Below the pieces are notes generated by a model. It was not told where the DNA came from and searched no databases. It worked only from the letters and a program-made list of their open reading frames with translations. The position numbers and the translations under genes are program-made. This document shows positions 20,421 to 27,986 of a DNA stretch of 64,000 nt, piece after piece; position 1 is the first letter of the stretch; the number at the start of each line of letters is the position of its first letter. The stretch lies in NCBI GenBank assembly GCA_910587685.1, contig CAJUMY010000007.1:1-64000 (forward strand). Direction: 5' to 3'. Source of the stretch: an uncultured Christensenellaceae bacterium (GTDB lineage: Bacteria; Bacillota; Clostridia; Christensenellales; UBA3700).

Positions 20421-20705
20421 AAAATAGTATAACTAAAAATAATAATATTAAAGTTTTTATAAATTTTATTAAGAATTACTTAACTCAAACAAAATCTCAA
20501 ATATTTTTTCTTTTCGAAGATTTTTTCTTTCGGCATAACGATGTCGGCAAAAGTCAAAACAAGTCTTACATGCACTACAAATTTCACCGGATCATTAGCG
20601 TCGCTCAAATGATTTTTTTCTTACTAAAACAATGAAAAACAGCGATTTAGAGCGATAAAAAACATGAAAAAATAGGAAACTTTTTCTTGACTCGATAAAG
20701 AAAAA

Positions 20706-20738
20706 AAGCGGTTTCGCGCTACCCTAGCAAAACCGCTT
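20706..20738 (-). terminator. Intrinsic terminator after the SDR gene
   Basis: A 9-bp stem AAGCGGTTT/AAACCGCTT is followed on the minus strand by a run of at least seven T. It lies 50 bp past the stop of the SDR gene. Confidence 0.85.
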
Positions 20739-20788
20739 CAAACGTAAGATCCATATGAATAAAAAGCCGCCTAAACCGATAAAAAAAA

Positions 20789-21517
20789 TCAAATAAATCC
20801 GCCGTCTACGACTATATTTTGTCCCGTAACGTACGCGCTCATATCGCTCGCGAGAAAGTACGCTACCTTGGCGATATCTTCGGGCTCCCCTATTCTTCCG
20901 AGCGCTATCTCTTCTCTCAGCGATTCTATAGTCTCTTCTTCAATACCTTGAAGCATATCGGTCGCTATAACGCCCGGTGAAATGCTGTTGACTCTTATCC
21001 CGCTCCTGCCGACTTCGCGGGCAAGCGCGTTAGTGTAGCCCACTACGGCGAACTTCGAAGCGGAATACGCCGCCTCCATACTGCTACCCTTTACGCCCCA
21101 TATAGACGCTATATTTATTATATTTCCCTCGCCCTTTGAGAGCATATCGGGAAGAATATTTTTCACGACGTTATGTATGCCGCAGACGTTGACATCCTGT
21201 ATACGTCCGAAAGTGTCCGCCGTTGTCATATCCGTGAGCTCGTAGCGGCATATTCCCGCGTTATTCACTATAACGTCGATTTTGCCGAACTCGAGTTTCG
21301 CCTTATCGAGCATTCGTTTGACGTCCTCTTCTTTCGATACGTCAGCTTGAACTGCGATCGCTCTCGAATAACCGTTGATAATATCGACGGTTTCCCGAGC
21401 CTTTTCTGCGTTTTTGATATAGTTTACGACGACGTTATAACCGTTCTTTCCGAAATACTCGGCTATCGCGCGTCCTATTCCTCTCGAGGAGCCTGTTACA
21501 AGCGCCGTTTTGTTCAT
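20789..21517 (-). CDS. SDR-family oxidoreductase, FabG-like
   Basis: Classical short-chain dehydrogenase/reductase of 242 aa using NAD(P)H. The nucleotide-binding TGSSRGIG is at residues 7-14, NNAG is near 86, the catalytic serine is in NIASIWG (about 137), and the YxxxK pair is in YSASKFAV (Tyr about 150). The arginine after the first motif and RNSISPG near 180 are typical of 3-oxoacyl-ACP reductases and glucose/sugar dehydrogenases. No fatty acid synthesis genes are adjacent, so FabG itself is not assured. An AGAGGT ribosome binding site precedes the ATG. The gene stands alone with its own terminator; a direct repeat TGACCA/TGACCG at 21575-21590 lies in its upstream region. Confidence 0.88.
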   Translation of the reverse strand: MNKTALVTGSSRGIGRAIAEYFGKNGYNVVVNYIKNAEKARETVDIINGYSRAIAVQADVSKEEDVKRMLDKAKLEFGKIDVIVNNAGICRYELTDMTTADTFGRIQDVNVCGIHNVVKNILPDMLSKGEGNIINIASIWGVKGSSMEAAYSASKFAVVGYTNALAREVGRSGIRVNSISPGVIATDMLQGIEEETIESLREEIALGRIGEPEDIAKVAYFLASDMSAYVTGQNIVVDGGFI

Positions 21518-21734
21518 TGTTCGTTACCTCTCTTTCAAACTGCCGTCGATATTTGACGTACATTTATTTTATCTGACCATTTGACCGGTTGCCGCTTAAT
21601 ACAAAGTAATATGGAATTTTAAGCGTTAAAACTTTGATAATCGGTCTTATTTTCAACATTATAGAAAAACAATTCATTTACGAGTTAACCGATATATCTT
21701 AACGCTTCTTACGTTCGGCTTTGGTTTTATCGCG

Positions 21735-22328
21735 TCACGTCAATAAGAACGCTTCGAGCGAATATAGTCCCATTCCCAATAGCGCGGATATGACAATGAG
21801 TAATATCGGAGAAATTTTCTTAAAACACTTTTTGAAGAGATACGCTATCTCGGCAATAATTATCGCCACAAAGTCAATGCTCAAGAAATTAGCCCAAGTA
21901 GAAGAGTCCTTCATCTTGAATCCGCCGAAGAACGTCGATAACAACACTTCGAAAAACGCTACGCCTATGAGCGCCGCTATTACCGGTCGTATCCCGCTGA
22001 ACGCGCCGGCAAAATATTTGTTCTTCATAAAATTGCCGAAGAACTTCGCTATGACGTATATTATAATAAACGACGGCATAACCACTCCGAGCGTCGTACA
22101 TACGGCTCCCAAAATTCCAGACTGCGACATTCCTACGAACGTAGCTATATTTATGGCGAACGGACCTGGCGTCGACTCCGCAATGCCGACGAAACTCATT
22201 ACTTCGTCAACAGTGAGCCAACCTTTAGCGACAACGCTTTGCTGTATCATTGGTATCATAGCGTATCCGCCGCCGAACGTGAATAGTCCTATCTTGAAAA
22301 AAGTGAAAAAAAGTTCGAGGTATATCAT
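21735..22328 (-). CDS. Chromate transporter family (CHR) protein, half-size subunit
   Basis: A 197-aa half-length CHR protein. The signature FFKIGLFTFGGGYAMIP is near the N-terminus, followed by GIAESTPGPFAINIATFVG, the second conserved CHR motif. About five to six membrane helices are expected. Half-size CHR proteins occur as gene pairs that act together; some pairs confer chromate efflux, while others have unknown anion substrates. It begins in an ATGA overlap with the upstream partner, indicating translational coupling and 1:1 synthesis. The actual substrate in this organism is not known. Confidence 0.9.
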   Translation of the reverse strand: MIYLELFFTFFKIGLFTFGGGYAMIPMIQQSVVAKGWLTVDEVMSFVGIAESTPGPFAINIATFVGMSQSGILGAVCTTLGVVMPSFIIIYVIAKFFGNFMKNKYFAGAFSGIRPVIAALIGVAFFEVLLSTFFGGFKMKDSSTWANFLSIDFVAIIIAEIAYLFKKCFKKISPILLIVISALLGMGLYSLEAFLLT

Positions 22329-23122
22329 AGCTCTTTTCCTCCTTCTTCATTATCGGATATTAAGACGTTGCCCTCGCTGACGCGATTATCTCCGCCGTCG
22401 GCTTCGGCGGCGTTTTCTTCGTTTATAGCGCTATCGCCGCAAGACGTATCTTCTTCGACTCCCGACTGCGTTTTTTCAGTAGCCGATGCGTCTTTCTCGC
22501 CGTTATTTTCGCAGTTTTCCAAATCGCCGCCGCAATCTTCGCCTTCTTTATCCGCCGCGGACTCCTTCTTTTTTATCTTGTTCGAACGAACTACGTTGAT
22601 GACCGTAAGAGCCAGTCCGAATCCTGCGCCGATAAGTATGATGAAAATAACGTTGAATCCCGTAAAAAACGATACTGCAAACGCGCCGATAAAGAGAACG
22701 ATCGGTATCGGGCTCTTTTCCATAGCCTTGAAGAATTTCACAAAAGCGTTGCATATGAGCACGACGACGCACGCCTGAATACCGCGAAGAGCGTAATTAA
22801 CGAGTTTGATATCTTTTACCTCGTTAAGCACGAGCGACACCGCGACTATTATGAAGAACGACGGAAGAACCAATCCCAACGTCGCGAAGAACGCGCCGAG
22901 GACGCCCTTGACTTTCGTTCCGACGAACGTAGCGGTATTTACCGATATAGGTCCGGGAGTCGCCTCCGCTATCGTGACGATATTCATCATATCTTCACGC
23001 GTCATCCATTTACGTTTGACGACGACGTCTCGCTCTATCAGAGATATCATAGCGTATCCGCCGCCGAACGTAAAGAGTCCTATTTTGAAAAAAGTTATAA
23101 AAAGTCTCATTAAATCTTTCAT
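22325..23122 (-). CDS. Chromate transporter family (CHR) protein with acidic C-terminal tail
   Basis: The first gene of the CHR pair. The same two motifs are present (FFKIGLFTFGGGYAMIS and IAEATPGPISVNTATFVG), followed by predicted membrane helices to about residue 180. Unlike usual 180-200-aa half-size members, it continues into a hydrophilic tail of roughly 85 residues, very rich in Glu, Asp, Asn and Gly with several cysteines. ATG 23122 is chosen because it begins the conserved domain; an alternative upstream TTG at 23143 would add 7 residues. A Shine-Dalgarno near the ATG is weak. Confidence 0.87.
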   Translation of the reverse strand: MKDLMRLFITFFKIGLFTFGGGYAMISLIERDVVVKRKWMTREDMMNIVTIAEATPGPISVNTATFVGTKVKGVLGAFFATLGLVLPSFFIIVAVSLVLNEVKDIKLVNYALRGIQACVVVLICNAFVKFFKAMEKSPIPIVLFIGAFAVSFFTGFNVIFIILIGAGFGLALTVINVVRSNKIKKKESAADKEGEDCGGDLENCENNGEKDASATEKTQSGVEEDTSCGDSAINEENAAEADGGDNRVSEGNVLISDNEEGGKEL

Positions 23123-23752
23123 TTTCTTATATCGAGCTCCCAAACTCCTCGCTTTAGATTGATTTTCAACACGTTTATAATGCGGCGTTACTTGTCGATA
23201 GGTTGAATTATTTCGTTATAACGAAGGTTTATCCACTCTTTGACCGTTTACCTAAAGTATTCAAAATACTCGAACGTCGCCGCAATATGATTTATCGACG
23301 TTTACCGATATTTATATTACTATAACGAGGGAAAAAAATCCAGCGATACGGCATACCTTTCTTAACGCAGTTTCGATCAATATCCGCATTTTTCGCTTGT
23401 TCGTCCGATACTCGATGATACTTGACGATTTTTACGACGGCTCCATACTATAACGAGTTATTACGAATACCCGTAAACCGTGAAATTAACGTTATAATAT
23501 CCGAAAAAGAAAATAAAACCGAACTGTCGGATTGCTATGACCCCAAAAAGTTGGACAGTAAAATTTAATTAGTTAATTCATTTATCTTATTTTGCTGGCA
23601 ATATAGCTTTAGAGTACCGCATCGAGAACAAAATCCTGCCGCGTTGTAACTGCAAATATATAATATATGTATGCACAATTTCTGCTTTTGAAACAACTTT
23701 TCTAAAGTCTTATACGTTCGTTATCTCGATAAGACGTTTAGATCTACGCCCT
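23123..23752. other. Intergenic region with an IS remnant
   Basis: About 630 bp without a complete gene. The left part is AT-rich and unremarkable. The right part contains an IS3-like terminal inverted repeat at 23537-23557 and possibly decayed transposase sequence beyond it, described separately. Confidence 0.5.
23537..23640 (-). mobile_element. Solitary IS3-family-like end, probable insertion sequence remnant
   Basis: TGACCCCAAAAAGTTGGACA (23537-23556) resembles the terminal inverted repeats of many IS3-family elements of Bacillota, with the TG tip pointing left and the element interior to the right. On the minus strand, the adjacent 60 bp can be read as a short in-frame piece ending in a stop just inside the repeat (reading ...MRYSKAILPAK), loosely like the 'SPVxYRxKA' end of IS3 transposases. 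No second inverted repeat or longer transposase frame is found nearby, so this would be a decayed or truncated copy. Confidence 0.45.
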
Positions 23753-24079
23753 TCAATTTCTTACGAACTCTCTATCTTTATCGGGAACTTCCTCTTCAGC
23801 ATACCTCTCTGCTGTCACTGAGAGATTGTACTTTTCCCTCAGACGCATTATTTCTTTCATCATAGGCGTAGCGTGATGTCTGTCTATAGCCTCCTGATCT
23901 TCCCATCTATCAATGAGAAGAACAGTTTCGGGATCGGACAACGACAAAAAATATTCGTATCTTTCATTGCCTTCCTCCGCCCTTATCGCGTCTGCAGTTC
24001 CGCTCGTCTCCATTTCCTCGGCGAACTTTCTTGCGGCGTCGCCTGCGCCCTTGTAATATAGATTGACCGTAATGCTCAT
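23753..24079 (-). CDS. Antibiotic biosynthesis monooxygenase (ABM)-domain protein
   Basis: A 108-aa small alpha/beta protein of the ABM/quinol monooxygenase-like family (dimeric ferredoxin-like fold). The family pattern is visible: an N-terminal beta strand ITVNLYYKG, the centre RYEYFLSLSDPETVLLIDRWEDQEAIDRHHATPMMKE with its W-x5-A-x3-H core split across two elements, and a charged C-terminus. I choose the ATG at 24079, preceded by GAGGT at a suitable distance, rather than the four-residue-longer frame. The enzymatic substrate is unknown; family members include quinone monooxygenases and stress proteins. It appears monocistronic. Confidence 0.82.
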   Translation of the reverse strand: MSITVNLYYKGAGDAARKFAEEMETSGTADAIRAEEGNERYEYFLSLSDPETVLLIDRWEDQEAIDRHHATPMMKEIMRLREKYNLSVTAERYAEEEVPDKDREFVRN

Positions 24080-24260
24080 TCTTGACCTCACTATCTCTTT
24101 ATAGAACTAATACCGATAATAATACTTTATCATAATCGCCGCTTTACGTAAAGCGTATAAAAAGAACCTTGCTTCTATACTAACGAGTCAAAGCTATAAA
24201 ATTCGTCTTTCAATGACTTATACGGCTTCGCATCTATTGTTATACCATCTTTTCTCCGAG

Positions 24261-24689
24261 TTACTTTTTATTTACGGCGCGTACAAATTCATATATGAAA
24301 ATGAAGAATCCTATCAGTATCACCACGATCGATATACCTATGAATAATCCCCGCAGATAACCGAGAAAAAAGCTGTCGCCCCTAAAAAAGAACGAAAGGA
24401 AAAGCACCAGCGCTCCCGTGAGCAATAATAATATACCCGAAAAATACGAGCGTTTCGCGGCTTTCACGTCAAGCGATTTTTTATTCTCTATATCAGCGTC
24501 GGAGATGAGCTCGTCAACGCTCACGTTAAAGAGATTCGATATCGCTTTGAGACTGTCTATACTTGGATAACCTTCGCCGGTCTCCCACTTCGATACTGCG
24601 GTTCTTGTAACAAATATCTTCTCCGCTAATTGCTCTTGCGTCAATGCGTTTTCGCTTCTGAGTTTTTTCAATTTTTCACCGAAAGTCAT
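24261..24689 (-). CDS. XRE-family regulator with two C-terminal membrane helices
   Basis: A 142-aa protein. Residues about 5-60 form a Cro/C1-type helix-turn-helix (LTQEQLAEKIFVTRTAVSKWE with the WETGEGYPS signature). Residues about 85-107 and 112-135 are hydrophobic and should form two membrane helices, tethering the DNA-binding domain. This layout is common in Bacillota and often sits near transporters or autoregulates. GGAGG is 7 bases before the ATG. The promoter lies immediately upstream, so self-control is plausible. No obvious target operon adjoins it. Confidence 0.88.
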   Translation of the reverse strand: MTFGEKLKKLRSENALTQEQLAEKIFVTRTAVSKWETGEGYPSIDSLKAISNLFNVSVDELISDADIENKKSLDVKAAKRSYFSGILLLLTGALVLFLSFFFRGDSFFLGYLRGLFIGISIVVILIGFFIFIYEFVRAVNKK

Positions 24690-24714
24690 ATGTCGTCCTC
24701 CATTGAACGATCAT

Positions 24715-24744
24715 ATTATAACGCTTTGAAAATGTATTTGTCAC
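24715..24744 (-). promoter_or_regulatory. Sigma-A-type promoter of the XRE gene
   Basis: On the minus strand, GTGACA (24744-24739) and TATAAT (24720-24715) are separated by 18 bp. The -10 is a perfect match to consensus and lies 26 bp from the start codon. Confidence 0.6.
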
Positions 24745-24955
24745 GACACTATTTCTCACATCGCCATATTTTTCGCTATTTTTATGGTCGAATTACGGAT
24801 AAAAACGTAATCTTTCGCCTGCATTTCTAAAATTTGGGTAAAAACTTATTAGCTGTTTCAATGTAAAAATGTAAAGACGCTTATCCCGTAAAATACGACT
24901 ATATGGTAAAGCTCTTTTCGAATTCGCTCAGCAAGCGGTTTTTCTATATAACAAA

Positions 24956-24983
24956 AATACCGCAGAAGATATCCTACGGTATT
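24956..24983 (-). terminator. Intrinsic terminator after the CotF-like gene
   Basis: A stem AATACCG/CGGTATT with additional inner pairing is followed on the minus strand by TTTTT. It sits 19 bp beyond the CotF-like stop. The rest of 24745-24955 has no recognisable content. Confidence 0.75.
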
Positions 24984-25001
24984 CTATTGCTTATCGTATA
25001 T

Positions 25002-25457
25002 TTACGCCGTCATTTTATTTGCGACCTTATACTTCCAGATCATTTCGGCATGATTTTGTTCGTCGGTCATTATCGCATTGAGCACGTTACGAACTTCGGG
25101 AGATACGAAATAAAATAAGTCGTTATTGTAAGTTGTCGCGACGTACTTTTCCGTAGCTATGATATCTGTACACAAAAACTTATCGAAGTCTTTGCTTGCC
25201 TGATCGCCCTTATGCGTAGCGGTAGGCTCGTACTTTGCCGAGCTCGGCTTTCTAGTCTTTATAGCGGGCATATTTCCCTTCATCAAATCGTTGAGCATAT
25301 CGTAATGATTCTGTTCGTGCTTCAAGATTTTCTTGAACAACTTCTTGAGCTCAGGGTCTTTCGCTTGCGCAGAGTAAAAGTCATATTTCTGCATACAGAG
25401 CTCTTCCTGCGTTTTCAATTCGGTAATTAACTGCGTTTCTTTTTGGTTAAGTTTCAT
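25002..25457 (-). CDS. CotF-type spore coat protein
   Basis: A 151-aa ferritin-like helical-bundle protein of the CotF family. The N-terminal helix (LTQKETQLI-like, 'ELKTQEELCMQKY') is typical, as is the central DPELKKLFKKILKHEQNHYDMLNDLM, with a second E-x-x-H pair near TDEQNHAEM. The fold pairs four helices with Glu/His residues, but metal binding in coat proteins is not established. I take ATG 25457 because family members begin at exactly this MKLxQKE point. No Shine-Dalgarno is next to it; an AAGGAG lies 50 bp upstream beside a TTG (25508) and a GC-rich hairpin. Fits the sporulation genes dpaAB elsewhere in the window. Confidence 0.82.
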   Translation of the reverse strand: MKLNQKETQLITELKTQEELCMQKYDFYSAQAKDPELKKLFKKILKHEQNHYDMLNDLMKGNMPAIKTRKPSSAKYEPTATHKGDQASKDFDKFLCTDIIATEKYVATTYNNDLFYFVSPEVRNVLNAIMTDEQNHAEMIWKYKVANKMTA

Positions 25458-25714
25458 ATTGACGCGTATACGTATGCGCGGTATTTCCCGAGACGTTTCT
25501 CCGCGCAATTCTCCTTTTTATTTTTGTCTCGAAAAGGAGTATTGCCAAAGCCTCAACTCTTATTCCTATCACAATAAATTTGCGCTCTGTACGCAATATT
25601 CAATACTATTCCGTAGATCTAGTTTAGAGTATTCATGCAATAATTCGCAACATATGTCATTATTAACGAATCGTTATACCTCTATTATGGATTATCTCTA
25701 AATAGACATTTATT

Positions 25715-26920
25715 TTATATATAATCAGCTTGTCTATCGAGTTTGGTCAAGTTAACAGTATAGAACGACCTTTTACCTACATTATTTATTTGTATTATTT
25801 CTTTATTCAGCTCCAACGTTTTCCTAATCACAGAATATCCCAAAGATCCGATTTGCCGCAAGTCGGACATCTTTAATCCTTCAAATCCAAATAACGCATT
25901 TTGCAACAAAAAGAATAATATATCGTAATATTTCTCATTACCGCAATAAACTTTTTCCAAAATGATTTTATAGTATTCAAGTTTTTCCTCTTTTTCCATA
26001 AGTTTATCGTTCATATGAAGCAAACTTGTCTTTATAAATTCCAAAAAATTAGTAATAAACGGCGTAAGATCAGCTCGGTTTATTTTATCATTTGTTATTT
26101 TGAAAAACCTATTATATTTATTTTTGTTTTCTTTTATTACGGCTGAAAGCCCGTAGCTTATAAGATTATTAAGTTCTTTTGAAAGCATATAACTGCTTAT
26201 AAACCTGTTCATACGCCCGTTCCCATCATAAAATGGATGTATAAAACCTAACAAATAATGAAATATTGCAATATCTATAAGTTTATTACCTGTTTCGCTA
26301 TTCAAAATACCTAATGCCTTTTCCATTGCGTCGTTTATCGCTTCTTCTGGCATGAGTCCGCTATGAATCTGCTCTTGTCTATTGTTCCATACGCTAACGG
26401 AATTTTTCCTAAAGTATTTACCATCGGGCACATTATTTAAATTAGCCGTAATCACTTCTTGCAAAACTATTTCATCATAAAGTTTTCTTACGTCTTCACA
26501 GCTTTTTAAATTAATTTCTTCAGCGTCCATAATTTTCTCATACTTTTTTACCAAACTGACAAATCTCAATGATTTATCTTTGATACTGATATCATCAAGT
26601 ATATCGCTTATTTCTCGCTTAGTACTGTAAACACCTTCTATTTCATTAGTTATATTGATTTCATCTATCAACTTATTTCTTTTATATTGTGTCAATGCAA
26701 TACCGGGAAGCCTAGCGCAAATATTGTCCAGTCTCCTATTCGCTTGCATTATGTCGTAGATCAAATTAGTAATTTCATTTGTGTTAACATAAAATGCCTG
26801 ATAGCCGTTAATAAAAAAATTCAATTTTTCCGCGGACACATTATTAAAACACAATAAATATTGCGTTTCATACTCTTCTCGACTTTTATAATAGAATTTT
26901 TCCAAATTTTTATATATCAT
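25715..26920 (-). CDS. Fic-domain protein (probable AMP transferase)
   Basis: A 401-aa Fic family protein. The catalytic motif HPFYDGNGRMNR lies about two thirds along and matches the active-site consensus HxFx(D/E)GNGRxxR. An N-terminal inhibitory motif T-N-E-I-E-G, matching (S/T)xxxE(G/N), precedes it by about 140 residues, so it is of the self-inhibited class II type. A C-terminal winged-helix-like segment follows (DLRQIGSLGYSVIRKTLELN). Known relatives AMPylate or otherwise nucleotidylate proteins. ATG 26920 is preceded by AAGGAG; the longer frame starting at 26968 is not supported. It is notably more AT-rich than its neighbours and lies beside tRNA genes, which suggests acquisition by transfer. 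Target unknown. Confidence 0.9.
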   Translation of the reverse strand: MIYKNLEKFYYKSREEYETQYLLCFNNVSAEKLNFFINGYQAFYVNTNEITNLIYDIMQANRRLDNICARLPGIALTQYKRNKLIDEINITNEIEGVYSTKREISDILDDISIKDKSLRFVSLVKKYEKIMDAEEINLKSCEDVRKLYDEIVLQEVITANLNNVPDGKYFRKNSVSVWNNRQEQIHSGLMPEEAINDAMEKALGILNSETGNKLIDIAIFHYLLGFIHPFYDGNGRMNRFISSYMLSKELNNLISYGLSAVIKENKNKYNRFFKITNDKINRADLTPFITNFLEFIKTSLLHMNDKLMEKEEKLEYYKIILEKVYCGNEKYYDILFFLLQNALFGFEGLKMSDLRQIGSLGYSVIRKTLELNKEIIQINNVGKRSFYTVNLTKLDRQADYI

Positions 26921-27070
26921 ATATAACTCCTTCGTTATCATAATATCAAATTTTATAACGATTAACAAGCAAAAATCAATCTATAATTTTAATTTTGACC
27001 ATTTTTAAAACTGAAATACTCATAATTAAAGAAATTCATTCAAAAAATATTAAAATTACAACCTCATCCA

Positions 27071-27099
27071 AATGTAAATTTTACCAAAATTTACATTTT
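27071..27099. promoter_or_regulatory. Perfect 13-bp inverted repeat upstream of fic
   Basis: AAATGTAAATTTT (27071-27083) and AAAATTTACATTT (27087-27099) are perfect complements separated by only three bases, about 150 bp upstream of the fic start. It could be an operator for fic or a DNA hairpin; no T-run of terminator type is present at the distal side. Confidence 0.45.
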
Positions 27100-27378
27100 A
27101 AACAAATTTGATTAATGTTGTTAACAATTAACATATATATTTACAAGCTCTATTAATAACTTTTCGCTCACTTTTATTAAAACATAAATATAAATAATAT
27201 CATATGCGACATTTATGCTGTTATACAATAATAATTTGTAGCAAAAGACGCGTTATTATTTCTAAAAAAATTTCAAGAATAATGTAAAAGAAAAAATAAA
27301 CATAAATTAATGAAAAACTGCTTAAAGAATAGTAAAATATCACGTTATTAGCAATCTTTATCTTATATTTTAAGTAAC

Positions 27379-27406
27379 AAATACCGCCTAATAATAGGCG
27401 GTATTT
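27379..27406. terminator. Strong hairpin downstream of the tRNAs
   Basis: A 12-bp perfect stem AAATACCGCCTA/TAGGCGGTATTT with a 4-base loop lies 5 bp beyond the CCA end of the tRNA-Val. T-rich sequence follows on both sides (TTTGTTTT rightward, TTTGTTACTT leftward), so it may terminate in both directions. It is the likely end of the tRNA transcript. Confidence 0.75.
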
Positions 27407-27410
27407 GTTT

Positions 27411-27486
27411 TGGTGGAAGTTATAGGGCTCGAACCTATGACCCTCTGCTTGTAAGGCAGATGCTCTCCCAGCTGAGCTAAACTTCC
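27411..27486 (-). tRNA. tRNA-Val (UAC)
   Basis: The minus strand reads from GGAAGTTTAGCTC... to ...AACTTCC-A-CCA. D-arm, anticodon arm with loop CTTACAA (anticodon TAC), and T-arm with GTTCGAG are all present. CCA is encoded. Six bp separate it from the next tRNA upstream, so the two are co-transcribed. Confidence 0.97.
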
Positions 27487-27492
27487 TAATAT

Positions 27493-27567
27493 TGGTGACC
27501 CCAAGGAGAATCGAACTCCTGTTACCGCCGTGAAAGGGCGATGTCTTAACCGCTTGACCATGGGGCC
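27493..27567 (-). tRNA. tRNA-Glu (UUC)
   Basis: The minus strand reads from GGCCCCATGGTC... to ...GGGGTC-A-CCA. The anticodon loop is CTTTCAC (anticodon TTC). The acceptor stem has one G-T pair (position 2:71) and the CCA is encoded. It is upstream of tRNA-Val in the same transcription unit. Confidence 0.97.
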
Positions 27568-27986
27568 GTAGAAGTTACAACTTTCTCCGTTGCCATAACA
27601 CTATATAATATTATCGGCGCTGCTGTCAACTAAATAATACAACTTTTTGAGCAAATTTTTATTTTTTATATAACGCTAACAAAAATCATTATCACTATCG
27701 CTCGTCAAAATCAACTATCACTAGTTAAAATCGCCATTGATCCATCTATTAAACATCTATACAGTACAAAAACAAAAATCCATATCGTTGAAGCCGTCAA
27801 CGTCGCGTATACTGCTAAAACGCAATATCAAGACGTTATCACACGATAAGTATTAAACAATATAATCTACCTCTTTAAACGTCAAATCATATTAATGATA
27901 AAAGGCAACGCGAACAAAACTACGCCGCGTTGCCAAAATCATTTCAATCGAATATTTTTATTATATAAAGGATCTATCCCAAGGCA
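27568..27986. other. Intergenic region between the tRNAs and putP
   Basis: About 420 bp, AT-rich. It contains an imperfect tandem pair around 27697-27740 (ATCACTA...GTCAAAATC then ATCACTA...GTTAAAATC), and at 27904-27934 the putP terminator. No gene is seen. Confidence 0.4.
27904..27934 (-). terminator. Intrinsic terminator of putP
   Basis: A 9-bp perfect stem GGCAACGCG/CGCGTTGCC with a 13-base loop, then TTTTA on the minus strand. It is about 50 bp after the putP stop. Confidence 0.85.

Larger units (their letters stand above)
19957..20788. other. Long intergenic region upstream of the giant gene
   Basis: Positions 19957-20224 would be a long 5' leader containing short GC-rich hairpins, for example CCGAG/CTCGG on the minus strand. 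I could not match it to a riboswitch class I know. Positions 20260-20700 are AT-rich and carry a 13-bp direct repeat (see the separate entry). The right end holds the SDR gene terminator. No coding frame with a start and ribosome binding site is apparent. Confidence 0.5.
26921..27410. other. AT-rich intergenic region between fic and the tRNAs
   Basis: About 490 bp of strongly AT-rich DNA. It includes a 13-bp perfect inverted repeat (27071-27099), a palindrome TTGTTAACAA near 27117, and at its right end the tRNA-associated hairpin. No coding frame with a ribosome binding site was found. Confidence 0.5.

Noticed and set aside
20340..20500. Replication origin-like AT-rich DNA
   Set aside because: There are no DnaA-box clusters and no dnaA/dnaN neighbours; the region is simply AT-rich upstream sequence.
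27697..27740. Short imperfect tandem pair resembling a repeat array
   Set aside because: Only two degenerate copies and no spacers of constant length, so it is not a CRISPR; probably chance in AT-rich DNA.
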